A DNA stretch of 64,000 nt from Trichoplusia ni (lineage: Eukaryota; Arthropoda; Insecta; Lepidoptera; Noctuidae). This document shows, piece after piece, positions 22,700-33,189 of the stretch; position 1 is the first letter of the stretch, and the number at the start of each line of letters is the position of its first letter. Below the pieces are notes generated by a model. It saw only the letters and a program-made list of their open reading frames with translations, was not told where the DNA came from and did not search any database. The stretch spans positions 2,108,001-2,172,000 of the forward strand of contig NC_039505.1 of the NCBI RefSeq assembly GCF_003590095.1, given 5' to 3'. Position numbers and translations under genes: made by a program.

Positions 22700-24151
22700 T
22701 CAACAATCAGGTTCTGGAAGGGGACAAATGTTATTAAACGCCCTTCGAATAATGGTTCCTCCTTTGATCCTTATATCGGCGACTCGAGCGACTTGATCCT
22801 GAGGTCCTGGGAAAACGGCCACACAGCGACCCAGGGCCCAACGTAGGGGAGGAAGCGCTTTGTCCTTTATAAGGACTAAAGAACCTACTTTGAGTTCGCT
22901 TGATGCAGTAGGCCACTTTGTCTTCTGCTGCAGAGTGGTGACATACTCGTTGGAGAATCGATTCCAAAAATGTTGCTTGACGAACTCGATTCGTTTGTAT
23001 CGCTCAAGACTTGTTATCCTTTCTGACAGCTGTGGATGTGGAACTGACATAAGTGATCGTCCTATTAGGAAGTGTGCGGGTGTCAAAGGTGTGAAGTCTG
23101 TAGGATCAGAGTTTAAGGCAGTTATAGGACGAGAATTAAGAATGGCTTCCACCTGAGTCAGACAAGTGTGCATTTCTTCGTACGTGAAATGCGTAAGTTG
23201 GAGAAGCCTACGAAGATGATATTTAGTGGAACGGACTGCAGATTCAGCTATACCGTTGAAATGGGGTGTGTAGCTCGGAATGAAGAGGAAATCTATACCC
23301 TCTTGAGCGACTGCGGAACTGATTTGGGAACTTGAGTCCTGTAAGAAACGGTGTAACTCATTACATGTGCCTACAAAATTAGTCCCGTTGTCTGAGGTTA
23401 TACTTTGAGGCTTCCCTCGACGAGCCACAAACCGATTTAGAGCGGCCATGAATCCCTCTTTAGTCAGATCTGTGTCGAGTTCTAGGTGCACGGCCCTTGT
23501 AGCTAAGCAGACGAAAATGGACAAGTAAGATTTTATTAGTTGGCAACCTCGACCTTTACGGTTAGCTATCATGATCGGGCCCGCATAATCCACCGAACAA
23601 TGTAAAAAAGGAAACTACAGTGTAGTTCTGAATTCTGGTAACTGCCCCATAATGGGTTGAACATTGCTGGCCTTAAATCTGAAACATTTTATGCAACTCT
23701 TTGTTATGGATTTAGACAGATTCCTTCCTCCCAAAGGCCAATAAGTTTGACGAATACTGGACAACAATAACTGAGGTCCTGCATGTAGAAGTTTCAAGTG
23801 ATGCATGTGAAATATAATTTTAGTTAAATGATGTTTTCCACATAATAAAATAGGATGCTTTGTGTCATAGCTATAAGGTGAATTATCAAGCCTACCGCCT
23901 ACTCTCATAATATCATTTGAATCGATGAATGGAGTCAATGATATTAATTTATTTTTCTTCGGTAATGAATGACCTGATTTTAAGATAAGATATTCATTTG
24001 GGAACATTTCTAACTGAGCAATATGTATAATAAAATTGAATGACCGTTGCAATTCTTCACAAGAAAGGTGATCGCGAAGTCTGTTTGTTTTAGTTTTGCA
24101 ATTATGGATAAATCTGTATAGATAGGCTATAACTCTTTGTAAACGTGTAAA
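22700..24151 (-). pseudogene. BEL- integrase, one in-frame stop
   Basis: Integrates the element's DNA copy. From 24151 downward: end of the RNase H linker, the zinc-binding H2C2 domain (KHHLTKIIFHMHH, then CIKCFRFK), then the catalytic core with DYAGP (Asp), TSDNGTNF (Asp) and GIAESAVRS (Glu), and a C-terminal domain VGSLVLIKD, ending at 22700. A TAG at 23615-23617 separates the two halves, which lie in the same frame; sequence after the stop is a good continuation. So a single nonsense change disables an otherwise open integrase. Confidence 0.88.
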
Positions 24152-24983
24152 TCCTTATCCTTACATATTATAAAACAAAGTCCCCCGCCGCGTCTGTCTG
24201 TCTGTCTGTTCGCGATAAACTAGAAAAGTACTGAACAGATTTTTATGCGGTTTCCAACAATAGATAGAGCAATTCTTGAGGAAGGTTTTAGTGTATAATA
24301 AGTTTAGGTTTTGTGTAAACTGACGATATTACAACGATATTAGTTAAACATGTCGGAAAAAATTAAGCCATTCGAGAGCTTTCCTCGAGAACGCTGCCAA
24401 AACCTTTTATAGTTACAACAAAACAATGTATGGCGGGTTTGTACCTCTCTAATAGATCTACAAAAAAGTCCGCGGTGGTATATGTCTATCTTCCAAGGAT
24501 AACCCACAATAACCATTTTTATGTGTTTTCTTAATACAGTAAAATTATGGGTTATTTACGAACCTATTTTTAACAATACAGTATTAATCCTTATCCAAAT
24601 AAATAAGTTAGATATATTATGCATGTAATATAGAACAAAATTGCCTTTTACACTACACCAAAAAAGTTAATAGGTAATGAGTTATCGTAATATTAAAATC
24701 TCCGCGCGAGAAATTAAAAATCGATGAAACGTAGCGAAGATATCGTTGGCATCTATATACTAATATATAAAGCTGAAGAGTTTGTTTGTTTGATTGTTTG
24801 TTTGTTTGAACGCGCTAATCTCAGGAACTACTGGTCCAAATTGAAAAATATTTTGTGTTGAATAGACCATTCATCGCGGAAGGTTTTAGGCTATATATCA
24901 TCACGCTGCGACCAATAGGAGCGAAGAAAAAGTCATAACTTATATCTTCTTACCACGCAGACGAAGTCGCGGGCAACAGCTAG
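24152..24983 (+). mobile_element. Chimeric Helitron-like element in BEL- pol
   Basis: An 832-bp unit between A (24151) and T (24984). It starts TCCTTATCCTTAC, the 5' end of one repeat family with GTCTGTCTGTCTG, and it finishes with CGGGCAACAGCTAG of the other family. The last 232 bp (24752-24983, starting TCTATATACTAATATATAAA) are a whole copy of the short element seen at 21722. Leaving out the complete 832 bp restores the BEL- frame with no duplication, so the two parts entered together or the second landed exactly at the end of the first. Confidence 0.8.
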
Positions 24984-25533
24984 TTGTGAATATTTAAGTA
25001 TAAGTTTTGTAAATAGTTTATCATCATCGTTTTTGTTAACATCATTATTTATTATAAGACAAGGTTGAAGATCCGGTAGGTCCCGTTTCTAGGTCTCATT
25101 AGGAATTTGTGGCCAACTGTGCTCTGATTCGAGTAGAAATGATGGACCCGACCACCACAACGAGGCGTCGCTGATCGCATCAGCCCTCACCCCGCGAGAA
25201 ACGAGATCTGCCGGGTTCTCCTTGGACGGCACGTAGCTCCACGTGTGACCACTAGTGCTTTCCTTGATTTCATTAACGCGATTACGTACGAATTGATTAA
25301 GTTGAATAGAGGGAGTGGACAACCACCCTAGTACAATCGTGGAATCGCACCAAAAACGGCACATGTTAACGTTCAATTTAAGTGAATTTTGCACCTTCGT
25401 ACACAGTCTTGCACCCAATAAGGCCCCACACAGCTCAAGACGTGGGATAGTTGTAGGTTTAATCGGCGCAATCTTGTTTTTCGAGACTAAGAGCTGAACA
25501 CGCACAATCCCTGAGTTTCGCACAGACCTAATA
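24984..25533 (-). pseudogene. BEL- RNase H, C-terminal part
   Basis: Degrades the RNA strand of the hybrid during reverse transcription. Minus-strand frame with TIPRLELCGALLGARL (the conserved RLEL block with active-site Glu), FWCDSTIVLGWL (Asp) and WSYVPSKENPADLVSRG (Asp), as in other BEL elements. It is cut on its N-terminal side by the 1.73-kb element at 25534-27267. Confidence 0.87.
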
Positions 25534-27267
25534 CAGGGTGTAAGGAACATCGTGTCGGTTATGGGGACGTGGAGTTCTAGACATGATTCCAGACCCCCCT
25601 GCGTTGGAATTTTTCATCGGTCTTTTCATGAAAATTGCATTTTTTTTTCGCGTTTTTTTAATTTTATGTGTCATAAAATCATTTTTCCTACGTATTTCAA
25701 TAATATTTTCATAACGAAAGTAATTATTAAGCCGTTTTCACGAAAAAAGGCAATGTAAATGAAACACTAAAAACTGCTCCCGATCAGCTGATTCGTAAAG
25801 GTACTCGTCGGTCATCGCTCTCTCGCAAATCTAACCGAAAGTGACGTCAAAACCGAACCAATACATGAGCGTCAACCGTAAGAGATAGTGCAACTATTGC
25901 GCGCGCACTCGCACTCATTATTCGTAATCCTGCCTACTATTCCTTTAAAAAAAGCCGCGCGCTTTGTAGGCACCGCTAGCCGCCTTTGTCGACACCGCCA
26001 GCGCGCCGACAAACACCTACAGCGGTATCGGCGAGTGACGTACCTGTGACACTGGATAAAATAGTACATCGATTTTTGTTACACGGGTTCCATATTATAA
26101 AATAAAAAATCACTTTCTCAGCGTTTATCAACTTATCGTACTACGAAATTTATTAAAACCTTTTATTATTAACAGTTTGTTATTGTTTAGAATTCTGTAG
26201 TTCTAAAACATAACAATAATTTATTTTTTTCTAAAATTAAACTCTGTTTTGTTACTAATATCCATCATCTACTAATGAAATTCCTGCCTAAAAATTTTTA
26301 TCATTTTTTTTCCTACGAACTGCTGAATAATTATTCCAGTCACATAAAACAATTATGTTCTTACACAAAAGTACATTTTGTGATTAATCAATTTTAAAGG
26401 TTTAAGTTAAGTACTTTATTGTCAAGAATAATTTTACGATATTCACTTCGACCTCATGTAATTTATCGATAAAGAATCATAGGTACCTAGGTCCAACACT
26501 ACTCAAAGGTAAAACCGAAAGTTCGGCTTTTTTCAAAATAGTACCTATTTTTACTCAGTTGGTTCCTTACGCTAATCGAATGTGCATGTGCAATCGGGTA
26601 ATTCGCGGACTAATTATCGTGTAGGCAGACAATTTTATTGTGTTAAGTGATATAAGTGCGTGTGTTGTGTGTGTATTATTTAAATTACGATCCTAGTAGC
26701 TTGATAGGTTATTTTACCGCCCGGGAGAATGGCAACATGCTAATGTGTTATGGCGAAGCACGTGGCAATGCAAGTCTCGCGATGAACATTTACTGGACGC
26801 GGTACTTTTTGCCCCGGGTTCAGCAGCAGATTTTTCGCCGCGCCAAAATTTGTGTGCACGTAGATGGCGGACATTTCTAACCTTATCTGGTTAGAAGTGA
26901 GCGAGATTAAGGTAAGAGTAGGTTTGATTTAATAATACACAAGACACAGATTGAAGTCAGAATAGTGTAAATTGATTGATATTTTTTTTGTGATTGTTTT
27001 TCGTTACATCACAACATTTTTATAAAATGCGCGCGCGTTTCGAATGTTTCGATCGTGTCGCCGAGTGTCGCCCTCCTACCACATTACCGTTCGTGTAAGT
27101 ACGTACGCTGAGCGTAAGGATCGCGCGGTAACCAATTCATTGCGTGCTCAAAAATGACTAAATCTATAAATATTAATCTCCGACGGTAGCGACTTCTTTC
27201 ATATTAATTAACACGTTATTTTAAAGTCATTATGCGACTTTGGTGGTACGGAGTTCCTTACACCCTG
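25534..27267. mobile_element. TA-flanked DNA transposon derivative, 1.73 kb
   Basis: Inverted terminal repeats CAGGGTGTAAGGAAC at 25534 and its reverse complement ending at 27267, with TA on each side (25532-25533, 27268-27269). Leaving out the unit and one TA restores the BEL- RNase H frame. TA targets and a CAGGG start fit the Tc1/mariner (IS630) superfamily. The interior has GC-rich patches (25900-26050, 27000-27130) and one short frame at 26656-26880. No DDE transposase is present, so it is non-autonomous. Confidence 0.8.
26656..26880 (+). CDS. Short HTH-like frame inside the TA element
   Basis: A 74-residue frame starting at 26656. Its middle, MLMCYGEARGNASLAMNIYWTRYF, resembles the helix-turn-helix segment (YGEARGNA..A..IY..RFP) found at the N terminus of insect proteins linked to mariner-like transposases. 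It is followed by TTCTAACC at 26874-26883 and shortly by AAGGTAAGAG (26910), which could be a splice donor. It may be an exon remnant of the parent transposase. Recognition is by pattern only. Confidence 0.4.
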   Translation: MRVLCVYYLNYDPSSLIGYFTARENGNMLMCYGEARGNASLAMNIYWTRYFLPRVQQQIFRRAKICVHVDGGHF

Positions 27268-27667
27268 TATAGACGCATGCTCCATACGCATTTTGAGAAG
27301 CATCTGTGAATATATGGATTTCAATCTTAACACAGAGATCACTAAGAACCCAACGAGGAATTTGTAACTTATTAAGACAGGGTAATGTGTTAGCAAAAGA
27401 AGACCAGAGATGTAAAATATCTGACGGCACTTCTTCGTCCCAAGAGCATTTATTGACCCATAATTTCTGCATAATTAACTTAGCTTCGACAACGCATGGC
27501 CCAACAAGGCCTAATGGGTCGAATATTTGGGTTATAACGGAGAGAATATGGCGCTTGGTAACCTTCTCATCTTTTTCAATTCACATTGAACTTCAATGTG
27601 AATTGAAAAAGATAAAGTATCCTGCTGACAAAGCCAATACAAGCCTAATGTTTTTGATGTCGCGTTT
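27268..27667 (-). pseudogene. BEL- reverse transcriptase thumb and RNase H start
   Basis: Minus-strand sequence with KTLGLYW, the ITQIFDPLGLVGP block and IFTDASQNAYGACVY, the first RNase H Asp. A 23-bp inverted duplication (27592-27614) shifts the frame. The piece is bounded on the right by the element at 27668 and on the left by the TA element. Confidence 0.82.
27570..27614. other. Perfect 22-bp palindrome in BEL- pol
   Basis: 27570-27591 is exactly complementary to 27593-27614, with a single-base centre. Coding sense continues if one arm plus the centre (23 bp) is ignored, so one arm is a secondary inverted copy of the other. Confidence 0.88.
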
Positions 27668-28952
27668 GAGTGAATTTCCCGGACCCAAAAATTGCGTGGC
27701 ATCGATGAAATCGGTACTAAAAAGCATTGTTATAATGTTCTAACATTTTTTTTTAGGTAGATGACATAAAAATCTATCTGTAGCACTAAATATTTTATTA
27801 ATAGAATTAATAGGTTTTCCAAAAAAAAAAGTTAAACCACATAATCTTTCATCGCCGTGTTTGTCCACACGTCACCTTGATGTATTAAATACGTCATTGA
27901 TCAAAAATGTATCGTTATTTATATTAAAACTTGGTTTTATTTGATTCGTGAATAGTTAAAGTATTGTCTCGGAATACATTTATTCAAATATTTAAACAAT
28001 ACAACTTATGGTTAATAAAAAACCGTTTGTCCCCGAACTACCTTTCATCGCCATGTCCTAAACATATTTGAGAATATTGCGTATTCTAACGTTTTGTGTC
28101 GCTCCCGTTGTGCCTTAAACGTTGCATATAAGTAACGTCGAAAGGCTCGACAAGGAACGACGTGTGTATGTGCCTGCGTTTTCGAGCTATAATTAAAAGT
28201 ATTCGATTTTTTTGGTACTGGACATTTTTTCTTTCATCGCCGTGGATAGGTCTCACTTCTATTTCAATAAGTTTATAATCTCGATTGAGCATTCAATACA
28301 ATGCCATTTATATTTAGTTTATTTGTAAAGTGTTCATTACTGTGACATACTACCAGTTTTTTAGTAAATTGAAATATATCCCTTATTTTCATCGCCGTGC
28401 TCTCATTGCCGTGGTTTCCGTGGACAAAATTTGCTATGGTAATGAAAAAAAATACACGGGAATGAAAAAAACATCATCGCCGTGCCTTGTAAAACAGTTT
28501 CCTTTCATTGCCGTGGCCACGTGTTTCATTTCCGTGCCTTATGTTTTCATCGCCACTGGACAGGGATTTATCTATCTATAGTTATATTATAAAAATAATA
28601 CCATGTGTTACTGGATATTTACATATTATATTCTATTATTATTGCGTATAAATTAATAGTATTTATTTTTGTTTCAATTATTAACTTTATCATTTAAATA
28701 TTCTTGTACACTATAATAACATTTCATTGCCATGGACGCATGTTTCATCGCCGTGCATGCATGTTTCATCGCCGTGGCACGGAATTTTCAATCTTGTATA
28801 TCTCGTTAGTTTTTTGAGCTATCTGCTAGATATTAAACAAAACTACATATCTGATCAAAAACTTTAGGAAACACTATTTTTTCTTGTTCTAAAGTTGAAG
28901 AATAAAAAATCCACGGAAATGAAGATTTTATTGGACATGTTGAAATTCACCC
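27668..28952. mobile_element. Non-autonomous DNA element rich in CATCGCCGTG
   Basis: A 1285-bp insert in BEL- pol. Ends are short inverted repeats GAGTGAATTTC (27668) and GGGTGAATTTC (read from 28952). GTTT lies on both sides (27664-27667, 28953-28956), possibly CGTTT. Leaving out the unit and one GTTT restores the frame. The interior has about a dozen copies of TTTCATCGCCGTGG or near versions, for example at 27847, 28043, 28232, 28387, 28474, 28503, 28545, 28732, 28743 and 28763, mostly in one orientation. There is no transposase. The superfamily is unknown; 4-bp duplications are reported for Sola and some Academ elements. Confidence 0.72.
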
Positions 28953-29964
28953 GTTTATGTTATTATCTGATAGATCTAAAACTGTATTTGAATCAATAAT
29001 TTGACCTGAAAATAGCTCTTTAATAACTAAAATGTTATTCGATTTCCACTTGCGAATATTAAATTTTGCCGAGTTTAAGGTGGCAGTAATTCCTTTACAT
29101 AAATCTATAGCTTCGCTTACAGTACTAGCCCCACTTAATAAATCGTCACAATAGAAGTCATGAGCTATACTATATTGGACACTATTATCGCTGGCTGTGG
29201 ATGCCAGGCTACTCAGACATTTTGTCGCAAGGTATGGTGCTGAAGCGGTTCCTTGACAAACTGTATTCAGTGTATAAGTTTTTAAACGATGCGATGGATC
29301 AAACCTAAATACAATTTGCTGTAATGAGCGTTGACTAGGTACAATGTCAATAGATCTAAAAAATTTTTCGATCTGCCGATACTACAATTTTATGCTGGCG
29401 GAATCTGAGGAGAATTGACAAGAGATCGTCTTGGACTGTAGGACCGACCATCTGAATTTCATTAAAGGAAATTCCTGAGGTGGTGACGGCAGAAGCGTCG
29501 AAGACAGTACGCAACTTTGTCGTAGTACTCGACTCCCGAAGTACGCCATGACGAGGAAGGTAGTAGTTAGCATTGTCACTGTATGGGAAAAGTACTTTAT
29601 TTTCAGTCATGTGGCCTATTTGCTCATGAAGTTCAAATATTTCTCCCTGAATATTCTTAATGCTCTCGTTCAAATTTTCGTTCAAGCGATAAGAACCGTC
29701 GCTTCGCCATCTCAAAGGAATCGCCCAAGACCTGTGGATCTTGTTTGAGAGGAATGGTGACGACAAACCGACCATCGTTATTTCGAGTTGTGTTAACGGA
29801 AAAGCTGTTCTCACACGCACGTTCCTCCGCGGATTGAGAATGCTCAAGAGAAACACTATCTACTTCCCAAAAACGAGTGAGACCAATTTCAAGTTCACCT
29901 TGAGTAAGAAGACATTGACTGAATGTACTATTCGGACTCAAGATGTGACCAGTGACTATCTATC
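28953..29964 (-). pseudogene. BEL- reverse transcriptase
   Basis: Copies the element's RNA into DNA. Minus-strand segments: the linker LTRFWEVDSV and FVVTIPLK, then NYYLPRHGVLRESS, RTVFDASA, and near 29130 the catalytic FYCDDLL (Asp-Asp). A TAG near 29964 and a frame change near 29660 break it, and another shift lies near 29356. The remainder of pol lies beyond the insert at 27668. Confidence 0.85.
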
Positions 29965-30000
29965 CCAGCTCTGAACTACGTAACATAGGTTGATGCTTGC

Positions 30001-31740
30001 TTAGCTAATCTTTTTGTTACCTAGAATATCCCAGAAGATATCTGCCCCGATAAGAATATCGACCTTAGAAGGTATATTATAAGTGGGATGAGATAAACAT
30101 AAGCCGGCTGGAATTTGAATATGTCTTGTGTCAATATATGTGATCGGTACTGCTGTTGTGACGTTGGTAAACACATAACAATCAATGTTAGTCCTATAGC
30201 TAGTATTCATTGTCTCAATTGTGAGATTGCAAGACTGTGTACTATGGGATACATGATTATTAAAACCTGATACCGTGGAGCTCACGTTCCGCTTTGGCAA
30301 ACCCAGCTTACCGCAGAAAGCTTCGGAAACGATATTTATTCCACTACCGTTGTCCAAGATCGCCCTGGCGGTATGTTTGTTGCCCTTGCCGTCAACCACC
30401 TTCACCAACGCTCTGGAAAGGAAAACACGCATCGGAGTAGTAACCGGTATGACATCAGTTGTCAATACAATGTCTTTTGAAGACATAGATGACGAATCAC
30501 GAGAAGCAGATTGCTCAGATTTTTCCAAGTGTAAAAGAGTGCTGTGCTTTTCATTGCAATGTTTGCAGTGTGATAAAAAACATTTCTTTGCTACGTGACC
30601 AAAGCGCAAACAGTTTAAGCACACCTTAATCTCTTTCACCCTTGAAATCCGAGATTCTACAGGAAGACTTCTAAACGATTCGCAATTGAACAGCTGATGT
30701 GACTCATCCGCACACAATGGACATGATTTACGTTTATAACTTTTATTTTTATTATTACTGCTATTATTATTATTTATCACTAAACTTCTTGCTTTTACGG
30801 GTTCTGATTTTAATTTATTATTTTTATTGTTTTCTTCTAAAGTTTCTAAGATGTTGGCTCGTTGACTTAAAAATGTTGTGAACTGTGCTAGGGTCGGGGA
30901 CGAAGTTAATGTATTCCTATGCTGTTCCCACTCTCGACCTGTCACACTATCAAGCTTAGATGACATCATATAAATAATAATCGTGTCCCAGATCGGTTCA
31001 TTCAATGATGCGAGAGCCCTAATGTTCTTGTTAGTTATATCTATAAGATTTTGAATCGACTTACTTGATTCTGAATGAATGGGTTCTATGTTAAATAAAG
31101 CCTGTAAGTGATTATTTACTAGTAAGCGGCTATTATCAAATCGTTCATACAATAATTCCCATGCAATTTTATAGTTATCACCTTTAAAGTCGATGTTATT
31201 AATAATCAGAGCGGCATTTCCTTGAAGAGAAGCCCGTAAATAATGGAATTTATTAATATTATCTATGCGATCACTGTTGTGTATAAGAGAAAGGAATGTG
31301 TCTTTAAATTCGAGCCAGTCCTGATAGCCACCGCTAAAATGTGGAAGGTCAATTTTAGGCAACCTAACTAAATTTCTCACTCGCCCACCCGATTCTGCGT
31401 CGCTGAACTCCGCAACAGATTCGCTGTCCTTCCTCCCGGCAGCAAGCAGGCTCTTAGCTCGGGCCACAAGCGGATAGTAATCGTTGTCAAACTGCACACG
31501 CTCCGCGGGTACCTCGTCGACTGGTGGCTCGTCAGAAAGGACCTCGATTTCAGTCTGTAAGGTGTCGAATTCCTCGCATAAGGGCTCAATTTTTCGTAAA
31601 CGGCACTGTAAATCTATGATTTGTAACTCCGTTAAGGGTTTAGAAGTTTCAATTAATTTAATATGATTGCTAAAAATAGTGAGCTTTGATTTTATAGCTG
31701 AGCGTTTTTTAATTAAAGTTTTAAGTTCAGACATGATCAC
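30001..31740 (-). CDS. BEL- gag with protease, open frame
   Basis: An uninterrupted 579-residue frame starting MIMSELK at 31740. Order: N-terminal coiled coil (about residues 1-85), the BEL gag-like domain (FSGGYQDWLEF near 140 through NDRFDNSRLLV-type sequence near 205), a basic Asn/Lys stretch near 310, zinc knuckles CPLC…H…C, CLNCLRFGHVAKKC and CKHCNEKH (about 335-405), then the aspartic protease domain from about 430. The protease active-site motif reads LDNGSG where BEL proteins usually have D-S/T-G. The frame ends in DILGNKKIS; the pol frame that follows is shifted and has a stop. The best preserved gene of the element. Confidence 0.9.
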   Translation of the reverse strand: MIMSELKTLIKKRSAIKSKLTIFSNHIKLIETSKPLTELQIIDLQCRLRKIEPLCEEFDTLQTEIEVLSDEPPVDEVPAERVQFDNDYYPLVARAKSLLAAGRKDSESVAEFSDAESGGRVRNLVRLPKIDLPHFSGGYQDWLEFKDTFLSLIHNSDRIDNINKFHYLRASLQGNAALIINNIDFKGDNYKIAWELLYERFDNSRLLVNNHLQALFNIEPIHSESSKSIQNLIDITNKNIRALASLNEPIWDTIIIYMMSSKLDSVTGREWEQHRNTLTSSPTLAQFTTFLSQRANILETLEENNKNNKLKSEPVKARSLVINNNNSSNNKNKSYKRKSCPLCADESHQLFNCESFRSLPVESRISRVKEIKVCLNCLRFGHVAKKCFLSHCKHCNEKHSTLLHLEKSEQSASRDSSSMSSKDIVLTTDVIPVTTPMRVFLSRALVKVVDGKGNKHTARAILDNGSGINIVSEAFCGKLGLPKRNVSSTVSGFNNHVSHSTQSCNLTIETMNTSYRTNIDCYVFTNVTTAVPITYIDTRHIQIPAGLCLSHPTYNIPSKVDILIGADIFWDILGNKKIS

Positions 31741-32334
31741 AAAGCAAACCTCAACTCGATAATGGTAACAGCTGATTTAAACTAACGAGCTATGCAGCTA
31801 TGCACCGTTATTAAAATATTATCATGTAAGCAAAAAATTAAACCAGTTTGCTAAGCTCAATGACTATGCATTTCGATTTGCAGTAAACAAGATGATTCAT
31901 GCTCAACGCTCGAGTTTTACGACCGTGGGTAATTAGCTTACAAAGAAATTGACAATGAAATCAACAGCTAAAATATTATAGATAACAGCGTAGATAATAA
32001 TGAATGAATAGTAACGTATGAAGCATGCACAAAGCAATGACTCAAGTTTTAGCAAAATGGGTATGAAATTTAGAAAGAAGAATATGAATTTTAATAGCAG
32101 AGAGAAGATGGAATAAGAGGAATAAATAGGAACGAACTCACAAGATGTCTTGTCCTTTGTCCACAGTGACTTGACGGTTTTTTTGTCCTCCAAATGTCCT
32201 TCCTTGACCTTCTCGAAGGTCGTCGCGTATTGGCCGGCGGCGCGTACGACTCGTTAAAGTTTCTTGATTCCTTGACACGGGATATTCTCCAAAAGGCCTC
32301 CTTAAAATCTTCTTTCACGGAGAGAGGACCACAA
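31741..32334 (-). other. BEL- leader and primer-binding site region
   Basis: Leader between the 5' LTR (ends at 32335) and gag. The bases next to the LTR on the minus strand are TTGTGGTCCTCTCTCC, where the primer-binding site should be; I cannot assign a tRNA. No coding feature. Confidence 0.5.
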
Positions 32335-32448
32335 TGTTGGCGATACTCAGATGTGGTAGAAATAAAATAGCGGACTGTAACTATTGTAGGTTCGTATATT
32401 GGGATAATAAGAACGCGCGCGTATGGTCCGTGTCGTATAAGCGAAATC

Positions 32449-32730
32449 GACTGTACTACGTGAGCTCGACAAATGGATGTGCGATTAACGCTTATGCGAC
32501 AAAAGTGTACTGCGACTCACCATAGTTCGAATGCACGCTTGTGCGACACACTGAAGATCGACATCACGCTAGTGTCACAAACGATTGCGCGACAATAGTT
32601 CGACACTACGGTAGTGCGACACCAAGGTAGTGCGACAGTACTGAAATTCGACAATACGTAGGTGCAGTATTACAGTAGTTTGACACTACCCAAGTGCGAA
32701 AAACGATTATGCGATACTGCCGTCTGTAGA
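32449..32730 (+). repeat. Subterminal GCGACA repeats in the Mutator-like element
   Basis: From the left end inward, a short core of the type (T/G)(G/T)CGACA recurs about every 16 bp, some fifteen or more times, through and well beyond the inverted repeat (for example GTGCGACA, ATGCGACA, TTCGACA). On the right only the inverted-repeat part carries them. Regular spacing suggests an array of transposase-binding sites. Confidence 0.6.
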
Positions 32731-33189
32731 TATTAAATGAAAAATAAGAAAGCATTAACTTCATCTACATCAATAAAAATGAATCGCCGAAATGTATAGT
32801 TGTAGTAGCAGTTGCAATTGTAATACTTGTTATTGATTCTGAGGCGGTTCGAAGTTCACCGAGGAAGCTAGTGTATAAATAAAGCAAACTACATTACAAT
32901 AATAATCAAAACTATTTATGATAATATAAAAAAAAATACTTATTAAACAAAAGCGATTCCATTTGATTGAAAAATTAATAACAAAACTATTAATGATATG
33001 AAAATAAAAATAACAAAAACGATTCCATTTGATTTAAAAATTAATAACAAAACTATTTATGATATGAAAATAAAAATAACAAAAACGATTCGATTTGATT
33101 TAAAAAATATTACTTCTTTTTTGAATAACAAATATAGGACAGGCCACGCAAGAATGATAACAAATCCATTGAATCTTTTTTTTTTAAAT

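Noticed and set aside
27668..28952. CATCGCCGTG repeats as a CRISPR or satellite array
   Set aside because: Spacing is irregular, and the segment has defined ends, an inverted terminal repeat and a target duplication; it is a mobile element.
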